Source: Mycobacterium sp. KBS0706 (GTDB taxonomy: Bacteria > Pseudomonadota > Alphaproteobacteria > DSM-16000 > Inquilinaceae). From it: a DNA stretch of 55,849 nucleotides. The notes below the pieces were generated by a model. It ran no database searches. It saw only the letters and a list, made by a program, of their open reading frames with translations, and was not told the origin of the DNA. The DNA is taken from assembly GCF_005938675.2 (NCBI RefSeq), contig NZ_VCCH02000056.1:1-55849 (forward strand), given 5' to 3'. Shown here piece after piece: positions 44,821 to 53,981 of this stretch; position 1 is the stretch's first letter; every line of letters begins with the position of its first letter. The position numbers and the translations under genes are program-made.

Positions 44821-45857
44821 GGCTTGGCTCCCGGATAGGCGTCGTGTTCCGCGGTGCGGAGATCGTAGGACCGGGCATAGGCGGCCGACCGCGCGGCCGG
44901 GAACGGGTCATCCGAGGTCCTGATGCCGGCGGGCAGCACGGTGGGGTCGAAATTGATGTCGCGGCACGGGCCGTCCAGCTCTGGTTCGATCTTCTGCACC
45001 ACCAGCGTGCCGACCTCGACGGTGCGGCGATCCGCCGGCCAGGCCTTGGTCGGGTCCGCGGTCGGGTCGCCCGGATTGGCGACCGTGACCGCCAGGGTCC
45101 AGCGCTGCGGCCCGGCGGCGACGCGCTTGACGATGTCCTGGTCGAGGAAATCGGGGCCGAGCTTCGCCAACTCCTCCGGGGCCACCGGCACGGTCTGCGC
45201 CGCGGGCAGCAGCGACCAGCGCACCGTGTGGTCGGCGTCGGACCCATCGGTGAAGACGAAGCTGTTGAGGCTGTTGAACCGGTCCTCGGCGTAGCTGCCG
45301 GTCCAGGGCGCGCTCTGCGCCCAGGCGACGAAGGCGCCGAATGACGGATGCGCCGCGGCGAAGGTCTTCATCGCCTCCGGGTCCTTGCTGCCGGAGGCGG
45401 TCAGCAGCTCGTAGAAGTCCTGCGGCGTCGCCACCGGGAAGACCGGCGGATCGATCATGGCGCTGCGCCATTCCTGCCCGTCCGGCGTCGCGATGCGCAG
45501 CCCGATGCCGCGCACGCGGACCGTGGCATCCGCGGCATTCGGATTGGGAGTGGCGAGGTTGAGGCGCCCGAGGGCCGGGTACTGGCCCTTGGCGAAGACC
45601 TGGGCCTTTGAAAGCTCCGCCCCGGCGCCGTTGGACTCGAACACGCCGGTGAAGCAGATGCCCTTGGCGTGGTTGCGGCGATGGCCGGGCGCCGCGCCGC
45701 CGGGCGGCGCCAGTGCCGCCACCAGCTTGTTGGGAGTGAGGCGCTGGGGCGAGAGCCAACCCGCCGTATAGGCGAAGGCTGCGCCGCCGACGCCGACGAC
45801 GGCGGCGATCAAGACCAGCGACCCGAGAGCCGAGCGCCCGGGCGATCGTTGCTGCAT
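44817..45857 (-). CDS. srpA: catalase-family peroxidase, membrane-anchored or secreted (SrpA-like)
   Basis: A 346-residue protein. The N-terminal segment ALGSLVLIAAVVGVGGAAFAYTAGW is a membrane anchor or signal sequence. The rest is a compact catalase-fold heme protein: GICFTGVFESNGAGAEL retains the core strand, AEDRFNSLNSFVF and VRWSLLPA follow. It is much smaller than true catalases and is expected to be a peroxidase in the periplasm. GAGAGG precedes the ATG at 45857; the frame opens further upstream without support. It is coupled to the cytochrome b561 gene. Confidence 0.9.
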   Translation of the reverse strand: MQQRSPGRSALGSLVLIAAVVGVGGAAFAYTAGWLSPQRLTPNKLVAALAPPGGAAPGHRRNHAKGICFTGVFESNGAGAELSKAQVFAKGQYPALGRLNLATPNPNAADATVRVRGIGLRIATPDGQEWRSAMIDPPVFPVATPQDFYELLTASGSKDPEAMKTFAAAHPSFGAFVAWAQSAPWTGSYAEDRFNSLNSFVFTDGSDADHTVRWSLLPAAQTVPVAPEELAKLGPDFLDQDIVKRVAAGPQRWTLAVTVANPGDPTADPTKAWPADRRTVEVGTLVVQKIEPELDGPCRDINFDPTVLPAGIRTSDDPFPAARSAAYARSYDLRTAEHDAYPGAKP

Positions 45858-45969
45858 TCCATCCTCTCTGTGCAGGGACTCGAGCCCTCGCTCCGAGGGC
45901 ATTGCCTTTTCGTCGGACGAGGTGGAAAGGTTGCCCAGCCTGAAATTCACTTTGCCGTCCGGAAGGGGC

Positions 45970-46006
45970 GCCCGCCACTGTCGGGGGGGCAGGGACAGTG
46001 GCGGGC
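45970..46006. other. 13-bp hairpin upstream of srpA-like gene
   Basis: GCCCGCCACTGTC (45970-45982) pairs perfectly with GACAGTGGCGGGC (45994-46006), loop of 11 bases, in the 260-base gap between srpA and the MarR gene. Both genes read leftward, so this sits between the MarR stop and the srpA start and may be the MarR terminator or a leader structure. Confidence 0.5.
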
Positions 46007-46118
46007 GGTGGACATCAGCGGTGTCGGGGGGAGAGCCGCTGTGCATTGAGACGATAGCGGACCGAGCCCGCCCGGATTATCGGACATGCGATCAGGGCGG
46101 CCCATACCTAGGGATAGG

Positions 46119-46595
46119 TCAGTCCTGCTCGCGGGCATCCCCGCTGGCTTCCAGCTTGCGGCGCAGCGCCGTCATGACGCCGTGCGTCGTCGCGATGTCC
46201 TCGACCCGGAGCCCTTCGGCCAGCCCGTCGACCCAGGGCGCCTGCAGGCGCATGGCGGCGTCGAAGATCTCTCGCCCCTTGTTGGTCAGCACCACCAGCT
46301 GTGCCCGCCGGTGATGCGGGTTGGGCTGGAACGCCACCAGCCCCTCCGCCGCCAGGTCGTTGACGATGCGCTGGACGTTCTGGCGGTTGGCGCCCATGTC
46401 GCGCGCCAGCCACGCTACCGGCTGCGGCCGGTCCGCCGCGACGATGGTGCCGAGGACCTGCCAGCGGGCGCTGGTCAGGCCCAGCCCGGCGATCAGTCGA
46501 TCTCCCGCGGCGAGCACCCGGTTGTTGAGCCTGAACAGGTCGAGGAAGAGATCGGTCAAGGCGGTCCCCGCCGGCGTTCGCGTCGGCTCGATCAT
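46119..46595 (-). CDS. MarR-family transcriptional regulator
   Basis: A 158-residue winged-helix dimer. The helix-turn-helix is seen in RPQPVAWLARDMGANRQNVQRIVNDLAAEGLVAF, and the wing Arg-rich turn in NPHHRRAQLVVLTNKGREI. It is divergent from a monooxygenase-domain gene across a gap with a perfect 8-bp dyad plus a half-site, so it most likely represses both until an aromatic or oxidant ligand binds. Ligand is unknown. Confidence 0.93.
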   Translation of the reverse strand: MIEPTRTPAGTALTDLFLDLFRLNNRVLAAGDRLIAGLGLTSARWQVLGTIVAADRPQPVAWLARDMGANRQNVQRIVNDLAAEGLVAFQPNPHHRRAQLVVLTNKGREIFDAAMRLQAPWVDGLAEGLRVEDIATTHGVMTALRRKLEASGDAREQD

Positions 46596-46613
46596 ATGTC
46601 ACCATACGGTGAT

Positions 46614-46664
46614 ATTGACATCATAATGTCAATGTGGTGTGTTGCGGTCACTCCAGATTGACAT
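46614..46664. promoter_or_regulatory. MarR operator and half-site
   Basis: ATTGACAT-CATA-ATGTCAAT (46614-46633) is a perfect 8-bp dyad, and a further ATTGACAT copy lies at 46657-46664. Together they occupy the divergent promoter region between the MarR and monooxygenase genes. Confidence 0.75.
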
Positions 46665-46692
46665 CATGCAACCATATTGGACGGAGAATGTC

Positions 46693-47061
46693 ATGTCACA
46701 GATGCGTCCGCTCGATCCTACCTTCCCGATCGACCGGCAGATCGCTATCGAGGCCTCGCCGGTCGTGCTGGTCAACGTCTTCACCATGGACCCGGCCGAC
46801 GAGCAGGCCTTCCTCCAGGCTTGGCGGGGCGATGCCGAGATCATGAAGCGCCAGCCGGGCTTCATCTCGACCCAGCTGCACCGCGCGGTCGGAGACAGCC
46901 CGACCTATCTGAACTATGCCGTCTGGGACTCGACCGCCGACTTCCGGGCCGCCTTCATGAATCCGGAGTTCCGGGCGAAGCTCTCGGCCTATCCGGCCTC
47001 GGCCGTCGCGTCGCCGCATCTGTTCCAGAAGATCGCGGTGCCGGGCATCTGCGTCGCCTAG
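46693..47061 (+). CDS. antibiotic-biosynthesis-monooxygenase (ABM) domain protein
   Basis: A 122-residue dimeric alpha/beta-barrel protein. The ABM pattern is visible: VVLVNVFTMDPADEQAFLQAW, MKRQPGFISTQLHRAVG and YLNYAVWDSTADFRAAF. Relatives are cofactor-free quinone-forming monooxygenases or heme-degrading enzymes; with a MarR gene divergent, a role in handling quinones or aromatic toxins is plausible but unproven. GGAG is 8 bases before the ATG (46693). The family is certain; the reaction is not. Confidence 0.9.
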   Translation: MSQMRPLDPTFPIDRQIAIEASPVVLVNVFTMDPADEQAFLQAWRGDAEIMKRQPGFISTQLHRAVGDSPTYLNYAVWDSTADFRAAFMNPEFRAKLSAYPASAVASPHLFQKIAVPGICVA

Positions 47062-47064
47062 CCG

Positions 47065-47559
47065 CTATTTGCCGGCGGCGACGCTCTGGGCCAGCAGCTG
47101 GTTGCGGATCTCGACATGCGGGTACCCGACCACGGTGACCCGGCGACCGCTGGCGACCCGGCCGGGCTGGTCGGGCGGCACCACCACGGTCCAGGCCTCG
47201 GTCGGGGTCTGCAAGCGGAACGAGGTCACGCCGTCGCGGCGGGAGACGCCGTCGATCCGGCCGGTGACGGTGATCGGCGTGCTGGTCGCGTATTCGCGCG
47301 GATCGGTCGGGGCCGCGCCGCCCGCGACCGCCGAGACCGCGGGATGGCGCAGGTCGGGCGCCACCGGCGACCGGCGCGGCTCTTCGACCCGGGTGTCGGG
47401 CGGTACCGGATAGGGCATCGCCTTCTCCGGCACGGTCGCCGGGGGCACGGTCGCCGAGGGCGGCATGGTGGGCTGGATCACGGTGGTCTGGGCCCAGGTG
47501 GGCGACGCGGCCACCAGGCTGGCGAGAAGCGCGGCAGCCGCGCGGGGGAGGGTGACCAT
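47065..47559 (-). CDS. secreted protein with Pro-rich linker and OB-like C-terminal domain
   Basis: A 164-residue protein with a signal peptide (MVTLPRAAAALLASLVAASP, probable cleavage after TWA). Residues about 28-80 are Pro/Thr/Val-rich, probably a disordered periplasmic spacer. The C-terminal part (PITVTGRIDGVSRRDGVTSF and GRRVTVVGYPHVEIRNQLL) resembles an OB-fold-like strand pattern. It is convergent with the ABM gene, four bases apart. GGAGAG precedes the ATG at 47559; an ATG five codons upstream is an alternative. The function is unknown. Confidence 0.75.
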   Translation of the reverse strand: MVTLPRAAAALLASLVAASPTWAQTTVIQPTMPPSATVPPATVPEKAMPYPVPPDTRVEEPRRSPVAPDLRHPAVSAVAGGAAPTDPREYATSTPITVTGRIDGVSRRDGVTSFRLQTPTEAWTVVVPPDQPGRVASGRRVTVVGYPHVEIRNQLLAQSVAAGK

Positions 47560-47770
47560 GGCTTCGCTCTCCAACTTCGGCGCCGGGCGATGACCCGGCG
47601 ACGGGAACCGTGAGCCTCAATCTCCGGCAAAGCCGGGATCTCCGCAGCTTAAGAAATGCAGAACATCCGTCCATGTTCCGGCATCCGGTGCGCGCCGGGC
47701 CGCGAAGAACCTTGCGCCCATCCACGGCGGCGCCATGATGGCGCGTCTCGATGGAACGGGGAGCGACAGG

Positions 47771-48565
47771 GTGTCCGATCTCTTGCTGGTCGGCTGCGGC
47801 CGGATGGGAAGCGCGCTGGTCAAGGGCTGGCTGGCGGGCAACGCCGCCGACCGGATCTGGGCGGTGGAGCCGGCGGATCTCGGCCTCGCCGATCCACGGC
47901 TGCACCATGTCCGCGACGCCGCCGGCCTGCCGGCCGACCTCGCGCCGGAGGTGGTGGTGCTGGCGGTGAAGCCGCAGATGATGCCCGAGGCGCTGCCGGC
48001 CTATCGCCGCTTCTCTGGTCCCGGCACGCTGTTCCTGTCGATCGCCGCCGGCCGCACCCTGGCCTATCTCGAGCAGGGGCTGGGGGCGGCGGCCGCGGTG
48101 GTCCGCGCCATGCCGAACACCCCCGCGGCCATCGGCCAGGGCATCTCCGTCCTGGTGGCGAATGCCGCGGTGACGCCGGACCAGCGTCGCCGCGCCGAGA
48201 GCCTGATGCAGGCCGCCGGACAGACCGCCTGGATCGAGGACGACGCGCTGATGGACGCGGTCACCGGCGTCTCCGGCAGCGGCCCGGCCTATGTCTTCTA
48301 CCTGATCGAGACCCTGGCCGAAGCCGGCCGCGCCGCCGGCCTGCCCGCCGATCTCGCCATGCAGCTGGCGCGGCAGACCGTGGTCGGCGCCGGCGCTCTG
48401 GCCGGCGCCGCGACCGAGAGCGCCGCCGACCTCCGCATCGCCGTGACCAGCCCGAAGGGCACCACCCAGGCGGCGCTCGACGTGCTGATGGCGCCAGACG
48501 GGCTGCAGCCGCTGATGACCAAGGCTGTCGCCGCAGCGACGCGCCGCGGCCGCGAGCTGGCTTGA
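47771..48565 (+). CDS. proC: pyrroline-5-carboxylate reductase ProC
   Basis: A 264-residue NAD(P)H-dependent enzyme making proline from 1-pyrroline-5-carboxylate. The Rossmann motif is LLVGCGRMGSALVKGWL at the N-terminus; the catalytic domain contains MPNTPAAIGQGI and VTGVSGSGPAYVFYLIETLAEAG, the ProC signature. The GTG at 47771 is chosen as giving the usual ProC N-terminus, with GGGGAG eight bases upstream; ATGs at 47735 and 47738 are alternatives. It overlaps ybaK by TGATG. Confidence 0.95.
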   Translation: MSDLLLVGCGRMGSALVKGWLAGNAADRIWAVEPADLGLADPRLHHVRDAAGLPADLAPEVVVLAVKPQMMPEALPAYRRFSGPGTLFLSIAAGRTLAYLEQGLGAAAAVVRAMPNTPAAIGQGISVLVANAAVTPDQRRRAESLMQAAGQTAWIEDDALMDAVTGVSGSGPAYVFYLIETLAEAGRAAGLPADLAMQLARQTVVGAGALAGAATESAADLRIAVTSPKGTTQAALDVLMAPDGLQPLMTKAVAAATRRGRELA

Positions 48566-49053
48566 TGGCGAGCAGCGGAGAGCGGGTCGCCGCGGCGCTG
48601 GCGGCTGCGGGGCACGCGCTCGAGATCCGGGTGTTCGACTCTTCGACCCGCACCTCGGCCGATGCCGCGGCGGCGATCGGCTGTGATGTGGCGCAGATCG
48701 CCAAGTCGCTGGTGTTCCGCGCCCGCGGCAGCGCCCGGCCGGTGCTGGTGATCGCCAGCGGCGTCAATCGGGTCGACGAGGCGGCGGTGGCCGCGGCGCT
48801 GAGGGACCGGATCGACGGTGCCCGGATCGAGCGCGCCGATGCCGGCTTCGTGCGTGACGCCACCGGCTTCGCCATCGGCGGCGTCGCCCCGGTCGGCCAC
48901 GCCGTGCCGCCGCATGTGGTGATCGACCGCGACTTGCTGGCGCTGCCGCGGATCTGGGCCGCGGCCGGGACGCCGAACTCGGTCTTCGCCCTAACCCCGG
49001 AGCAGCTGGTGGCCCTGACCGGCGGCGTGGTCTCGGACATCGCGAAGCGCTGA
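48565..49053 (+). CDS. YbaK/EbsC-family aminoacyl-tRNA deacylase
   Basis: A 162-residue trans-editing protein that hydrolyses mischarged tRNA. The family core is visible: EIRVFDSSTRTSADAAAAIG, QIAKSLVFRARGSARPVLVIASG (the Lys that binds the substrate), the GIGGVAPVGH motif as FAIGGVAPVGHAVPPH, and WAAAGTPNSVFALTPEQL. Its ATG overlaps the proC stop, giving translational coupling. Members act on Cys-tRNA(Pro), Ala-tRNA(Pro) or Ser-tRNA; co-location with proC may reflect proline quality control, but that is inference. Confidence 0.9.
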   Translation: MASSGERVAAALAAAGHALEIRVFDSSTRTSADAAAAIGCDVAQIAKSLVFRARGSARPVLVIASGVNRVDEAAVAAALRDRIDGARIERADAGFVRDATGFAIGGVAPVGHAVPPHVVIDRDLLALPRIWAAAGTPNSVFALTPEQLVALTGGVVSDIAKR

Positions 49054-49164
49054 ATCGGTGCCGGCTCGCCTTCCTGCCGAATTGCGCTAGATTGGAACCG
49101 ATTGCGTCGGTTCCGTGCGGGGCCGGCGCGGGGGGCCGCAAGGCCAAGCGCGAGGGCCGGGACC

Positions 49165-49806
49165 ATGCCGAAGAAGGCCGATATTGCGAACCATGTCGTC
49201 ACCACCGCGGTCGACCTGGCGGCGGAGAAGGGGTGGCGTGCCCTGACCCTGGCGGATGTCGCCCAGGCGGCGCGGGTGCCGATGTCGGCGCTGTACCGCC
49301 ACTGCCCGACCAAGCCGGAGCTGCTGGCGGGGTTCAGCCGGATGATCGACCAGGCGGTGCTGTCCGAAGGCCTGCCGGGCGCCGATGAAAGCCCGCGCGA
49401 CCGGCTGTTCGATCTGGTGATGCGCCGCTTCGACGTGCTGTCGGCCCATCGCGCCGGGGTCAAGGCGATCCTGCGCGACCTGCGGCTCGACCCGCTGGCC
49501 ACCCTGCTGCAGGCGCGGCAGCTCGAGCTGTCGATGCGCTGGACGCTGCAATCCGCCGGCATCTCCACCGCCGGGCTGCTCGGCCGGGCGCGGGTGCAGG
49601 CGCTGTGCCTGATCTACGGCCTCGTGCTGCGGGCCTGGGAGCAGGATGATTCGCCGGATCTCGACCGCACCATGAAGGCGCTGGACCAGCGGCTGCGCCA
49701 GGCCGAGCAGTGGCAGAACACCTTCGGCCGCCGCCGCGGCGAGCGCCAGGCGGAATCGCCGGTCCAGCCGCCGGCCTCGGCCGGGCAGGAGCCGACGCTG
49801 CACTGA
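49165..49806 (+). CDS. TetR/AcrR-family regulator (COQ9-like branch)
   Basis: A 213-residue regulator. The helix-turn-helix is TLADVAQAARVPMSALYRHCPTK (residues about 28-50), followed by an all-helical ligand domain (PRDRLFDLVMRRFDVLSAHR and LDRTMKALDQRL). The pattern with MSALYRHCPTK and the downstream R-rich helix resembles the TetR/COQ9 group. The ATG at 49165 is preferred for the family start; the frame runs on upstream. It lies 112 bases before the phasin gene, which it might control, but the stretch between shows no clear dyad. Confidence 0.88.
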   Translation: MPKKADIANHVVTTAVDLAAEKGWRALTLADVAQAARVPMSALYRHCPTKPELLAGFSRMIDQAVLSEGLPGADESPRDRLFDLVMRRFDVLSAHRAGVKAILRDLRLDPLATLLQARQLELSMRWTLQSAGISTAGLLGRARVQALCLIYGLVLRAWEQDDSPDLDRTMKALDQRLRQAEQWQNTFGRRRGERQAESPVQPPASAGQEPTLH

Positions 49807-49918
49807 TTGAGAGTCGCGCTGCGCTGAATGACAGCTTTGCTGCGGCGCACAAATTTATTTTGCACTGCGGTCGACCCCGTGTAAGGTGCTGCTTAATTGT
49901 GCAACCAGGAGTTGGGCC

Positions 49919-50350
49919 ATGAGCAAGGTGCCGCCAGTCTGGGACGTCGATTTCACCAAGCTGCTGAGCGAGTTCAAGGTGCCGGGCGTCGATCTCGACG
50001 CGGTGCTGCAGGCCCAGCGCAAGAACATCGAGGCGCTGACCGCCGCCAACCGCACCGCGGCCGAGGGCGTGCAGGCCTTCGCCCGCCGTCAGGGCGAGAT
50101 TCTGCGCCAGAACCTGGCCGAGCTGCAGGGCCAGTTCTCTTCGCTCGCCTCGCCCGGCGCGCCGGACGAGAAGCTGGCGAAGCAGACCGAGCTGGCGAAG
50201 ACCGCCTTCGAGAAGGCGATCGCCGACATGAAGGAGCTGGCCGAGCTCCTGGCCAAGTCGAACACCGAGGCCGCCGAGATCGTCAGCAAGCGCGTCAGCG
50301 CCAGCTTCGACGAGCTGAAGGGCGTGCTGAAGGCCCCGACCAAGCGCTGA
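49919..50350 (+). CDS. phasin (PHA granule-associated protein)
   Basis: A 143-residue helical amphiphilic protein (PF09361). It is mostly long Ala/Lys/Glu-rich helices (QAQRKNIEALTAANRTAAEG and LAKQTELAKTAFEKAIADMK) that coat polyhydroxyalkanoate granules. GGAG is 7 bases before the ATG (49919), and a strong terminator follows. The preceding leader is AT-rich (CACAAATTTATTTTGCACTG) and could hold the promoter. Its presence implies the organism stores PHA. Confidence 0.93.
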   Translation: MSKVPPVWDVDFTKLLSEFKVPGVDLDAVLQAQRKNIEALTAANRTAAEGVQAFARRQGEILRQNLAELQGQFSSLASPGAPDEKLAKQTELAKTAFEKAIADMKELAELLAKSNTEAAEIVSKRVSASFDELKGVLKAPTKR

Positions 50351-50374
50351 TCCCAGTGTCGTCGTGAGACGATG

Positions 50375-50399
50375 AAGGCCGCCTCCGGGCGGCCTTCTT
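50375..50399 (+). terminator. rho-independent terminator after phasin
   Basis: AAGGCCGCC-TCCG-GGCGGCCTT then CTT, a 9-bp perfect stem, 25 bases after the stop. Confidence 0.85.
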
Positions 50400-50451
50400 G
50401 CGTTCCGGGTGCCGGCGCGGCAGGGTGCGCCCCGGTCTCGCAGAGGGCAGC

Positions 50452-50787
50452 ATGACGATCAGCTACGACGATTTCGCCAAGGTCGACATCCGGGTCGGCA
50501 CCATCGTGGCGGTGGAGCCGTATCCCGAGGCGCGCAAGCCGGCCTACAAGCTGACCGTCGACCTGGGGCCCGAGATCGGGCAGAAGCGCAGCTCGGCCCA
50601 GCTGGTGGCGCTGTACACGCCGGAGACGCTGCTCGGCCGGCAGGTCGCGGCGGTGGTGAATTTTCCGCCGAAGCAGATCGGCCGCTTCATCTCCGAGATC
50701 CTGGTGCTGGGCTTTCCCGATTCCGAGGGCAACGTCGTGCTGGCCGCGATCGAGCGCCCTGTGCCGAATGGCGGTCGGCTGTTCTAG
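50452..50787 (+). CDS. csaA: CsaA-type tRNA-binding protein / chaperone
   Basis: A 111-residue OB-fold protein, the typical length for CsaA. The EMAP-II-like pattern is seen: YDDFAKVDIRVGTIVAVEPYPEARKPAYKL, then DLGPEIGQKRSSAQL, QVAAVVNFPPKQIGRFISEILVLGF and the end VPNGGRLF. CsaA dimers bind tRNA and unfolded proteins and aid export in Bacillus. AGAGGG precedes the ATG. It lies upstream of a riboswitch-controlled gene and probably ends before it. Confidence 0.92.
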   Translation: MTISYDDFAKVDIRVGTIVAVEPYPEARKPAYKLTVDLGPEIGQKRSSAQLVALYTPETLLGRQVAAVVNFPPKQIGRFISEILVLGFPDSEGNVVLAAIERPVPNGGRLF

Positions 50788-50856
50788 CTCTGCGCGGTTG
50801 ACGCGGCGGCGCGTCCCGCCGATCATCGTCGCGATCGCAGGATCAGCCATACCCTT

Positions 50857-50986
50857 CACGTGACTGGCGAGACGGGGAGCACCCCGAGGGAGCGTGTAGG
50901 ACCGTTTCGATGCCGCTCGCCTGGGCAGCCTTCCTTGGAAGCTGGTCGGGCGATTCGTGTCCAGGCATCGAAACGGAGCAGTCCCC
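50857..50986 (+). promoter_or_regulatory. ZTP (pfl) riboswitch with ribosome-site-sequestering platform
   Basis: Aptamer: P1 CACG (50857-50860)/CGTG (50893-50896), P2 CGGGG/CCCCG (50873-50886), the conserved AGGGAGCGTG, and P3 TGCC (50911-50914) / GGCA (50924-50927) enclosing GCTCGCCTG. The loop CTCGCC (50916-50921) pairs with GGCGAG (50866-50871), the pfl pseudoknot. Platform: CCGTTTCGATGCC (50902-50914) pairs perfectly, 13 bp, with GGCATCGAAACGG (50964-50976), whose end overlaps the GGAG ribosome site (50975-50978). The 5' arm contains the P3 strand TGCC, so ligand-bound P3 should exclude the long stem and free the ribosome site. Confidence 0.9.
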
Positions 50987-52258
<1,272 letters not shown>

Positions 52259-52267
52259 AGCCGAGTG

Positions 52268-52295
52268 TATCGGGTTCGCGACCGCGAACCCGATA
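52268..52295. repeat. perfect extragenic palindrome after glyA
   Basis: TATCGGGTTCGCG-AC-CGCGAACCCGATA, 13-bp perfect arms, begins 10 bases after the glyA stop. It shares its core with the palindrome after mfd (8789-8811), so it is probably a REP-like family member that may also act as a terminator. Confidence 0.7.
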
Positions 52296-52315
52296 TCGGT
52301 CCTGACATCGGCTTG

Positions 52316-52337
52316 TTGGGCTCGCGTGGCGAACCAA
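52316..52337. repeat. second, imperfect palindrome of the same kind
   Basis: TTGGGCTCGCGTGGCGAACCAA, an imperfect dyad with the same TTGG...TCGCG / GCGAACCAA arms, 20 bases after the first. The remaining 280 bases to the next gene show no gene and no other clear structure. Confidence 0.5.
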
Positions 52338-52619
52338 CCGACGCCGTGCGCGTGAGACGGCGATCCGCTCAGGACGGGTGCGGTGTCGGCGCGTAGAGTC
52401 GAAGCGGCTCCTCTCGCAGCGGCGATATCCGTGCCGATCCGCCCTTCGAGCGGCCGAGCGATCCATCTGGTACCATCGATTACCCCCATCTGGATCTAAC
52501 GGCCGCGACCGAAACCCCGCATGCTGCAGGCGACCCGGCATCGGCCGGGCCGTCGCGATGCCCCGGCATGGCCGGGGAGAGGGGGCGCGATGTGCGCGAC
52601 CTGCCCTGCGCCGCCCGGC

Positions 52620-53306
52620 TCAGGGAGTCAGAAGGGTGGTTTCGATCCGGGCCGCCGGCGCGATCGCGCGGATGCCGTCGGCCAGCTCGCGGCCGACCGC
52701 CTCCAGCGCCGCGACCGGCATCGGCGCCAGCCGCTCGATCACGAACCACATCTCCCTGGTCGGCAGGTCCAGGCGGGTGCGCGGGCCCTGGCGCCAGTTC
52801 CAGCGCCGGCAGGTGACGCCGCGATCGTCGCGCCAGACCACCTCGCCCGGCTCCGGATGCTCGATCGCGGCCTCGCCATTCGCCAGCATCTCGAAGGTCT
52901 CGTCACCCACGGCCCGCACCAGCCGCGGCGGGCCCTGATAGGCGGCCAGGTCCTCGCCGCCGATCGGCACGGCCCAGCGCACGCTCAGCGCGTTGTACAG
53001 ATCGACCATGCGGTTGATCGGCGGCAGCCCGCCGTCGCGCTGGGCCCGCTTGCGCAGCGCCTCGGCCGAGCAGGGCGTGCGCTGCGGCTTGGCGCCGAAG
53101 CCGCGATAGGCCTCGCGCCAGGCCTCCAGATGCGCCGCCGCCCAGTCCGGCCCCGCCGCCGCGGCCTCGCAGGCCTCGGCCAGCAGGGCGGCGCCGTCGG
53201 CATCGCTCGGGCCGTTGCGGGCGCCGCGCGCCACCAGGCTCAGCGCCACGAAATCGGGGCGCAGTGCCCAGATGGCGGGATCGACGACAGGCGGGGCGGA
53301 CATCAT
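52620..53306 (-). CDS. B3/B4 tRNA-binding-domain protein
   Basis: A 228-residue protein with the B3/4 domain otherwise found in the beta subunit of phenylalanyl-tRNA synthetase and in stand-alone editing-like proteins: PPINRMVDLYNALSVRWAVPIGGEDLAAY and GEVVWRDDRGVTCRRWNWRQGPRTRL are the recognisable segments. The likely activity is hydrolysis or binding of mischarged tRNA or amino acids, but stand-alone members are poorly characterised. It is divergent from an XRE-cupin regulator across a double operator. Two adjacent ATGs (53306, 53303) are possible starts; no clear ribosome site is visible. Confidence 0.82.
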   Translation of the reverse strand: MMSAPPVVDPAIWALRPDFVALSLVARGARNGPSDADGAALLAEACEAAAAGPDWAAAHLEAWREAYRGFGAKPQRTPCSAEALRKRAQRDGGLPPINRMVDLYNALSVRWAVPIGGEDLAAYQGPPRLVRAVGDETFEMLANGEAAIEHPEPGEVVWRDDRGVTCRRWNWRQGPRTRLDLPTREMWFVIERLAPMPVAALEAVGRELADGIRAIAPAARIETTLLTP

Positions 53307-53324
53307 CGGCTCGGTTCGCTAAAA

Positions 53325-53374
53325 TGACCGGAAGGTTCACTGTGTTGAATAGGCCAAAATGACCGAGAAGGTCA
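53325..53374. promoter_or_regulatory. double dyad operator between B3/4 and XRE genes
   Basis: TGACC-GGAA-GGTTCA (53325-53339) and the perfect TGACC-GAGAA-GGTCA (53360-53374) are direct copies 35 bases apart, each preceded by AAAA. They are probably sites for the adjacent XRE regulator controlling both genes. Confidence 0.7.
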
Positions 53375-53379
53375 ATATA

Positions 53380-53976
53380 ATGACCGACATCGCACCCGAC
53401 GGCGCCGCGGCGGAGACGGTGGCAGTGGCGCGCCACGTCGCCGAGCTGCGGCGGGCGCGGCGCCTGTCGCTGGACGCGCTCGCCCGGCTGTCCGGCGTCA
53501 GCAAGGGCATGCTGGTGCAGATCGAGAACGCCCGCTCGAACCCCTCGATCGCCACGCTGTGCCGGGTGGCCGCGGCGCTCGGCGTCTCGGTGGCGCAGCT
53601 GGTGGATCTGGGCGGCGAGGATGTGGTGCGGCTGGTCGGGCCGGAGGAGGCGGCGCGGCTCTGGGCCGGGCCGGAGGGCGGCCTCGCCGTGCTGCTGGTC
53701 GGCAGCGAGGGACCGGACATGCTGGAGCTGTGGAGCTGGGAGCTGAAGCCGAAGGAGAGGCACGTCTCCGACCCGCACCCGTCCGGCACGCGCGAGCTGC
53801 TGCACGTCACTGCCGGCACGCTGCTGCTCGAGGTCGAGGGCCGGGCGCATGAGGTGCAGGCCGGCACCTCGGCCCTGCTGCACAGCGACCGGCCGCACGC
53901 CTATGCCTGCAAGGGCACGCGGCCGGTTCGCTTCACCATGGCGGTGATGGAGCCGCATGCGGCGCGGCGGTTGTAG
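53380..53976 (+). CDS. XRE-family regulator with cupin sensor domain
   Basis: A 198-residue fusion. The N-terminal helix-turn-helix is LRRARRLSLDALARLSGVSKGMLVQIENARSNPS; the C-terminal cupin (SDPHPSGTRELLHVTAGTLLLEVEG, TSALLHSDRPHAYAC) senses a small molecule, often a metabolite of nearby genes. The start at 53380 is preferred because ATG 53359 is embedded in the predicted operator dyad (53360-53374); the shorter start has GAAGG just upstream. It probably regulates itself and the divergent B3/4 gene. Confidence 0.9.
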   Translation: MTDIAPDGAAAETVAVARHVAELRRARRLSLDALARLSGVSKGMLVQIENARSNPSIATLCRVAAALGVSVAQLVDLGGEDVVRLVGPEEAARLWAGPEGGLAVLLVGSEGPDMLELWSWELKPKERHVSDPHPSGTRELLHVTAGTLLLEVEGRAHEVQAGTSALLHSDRPHAYACKGTRPVRFTMAVMEPHAARRL

Positions 53977-53981
53977 AGGGG

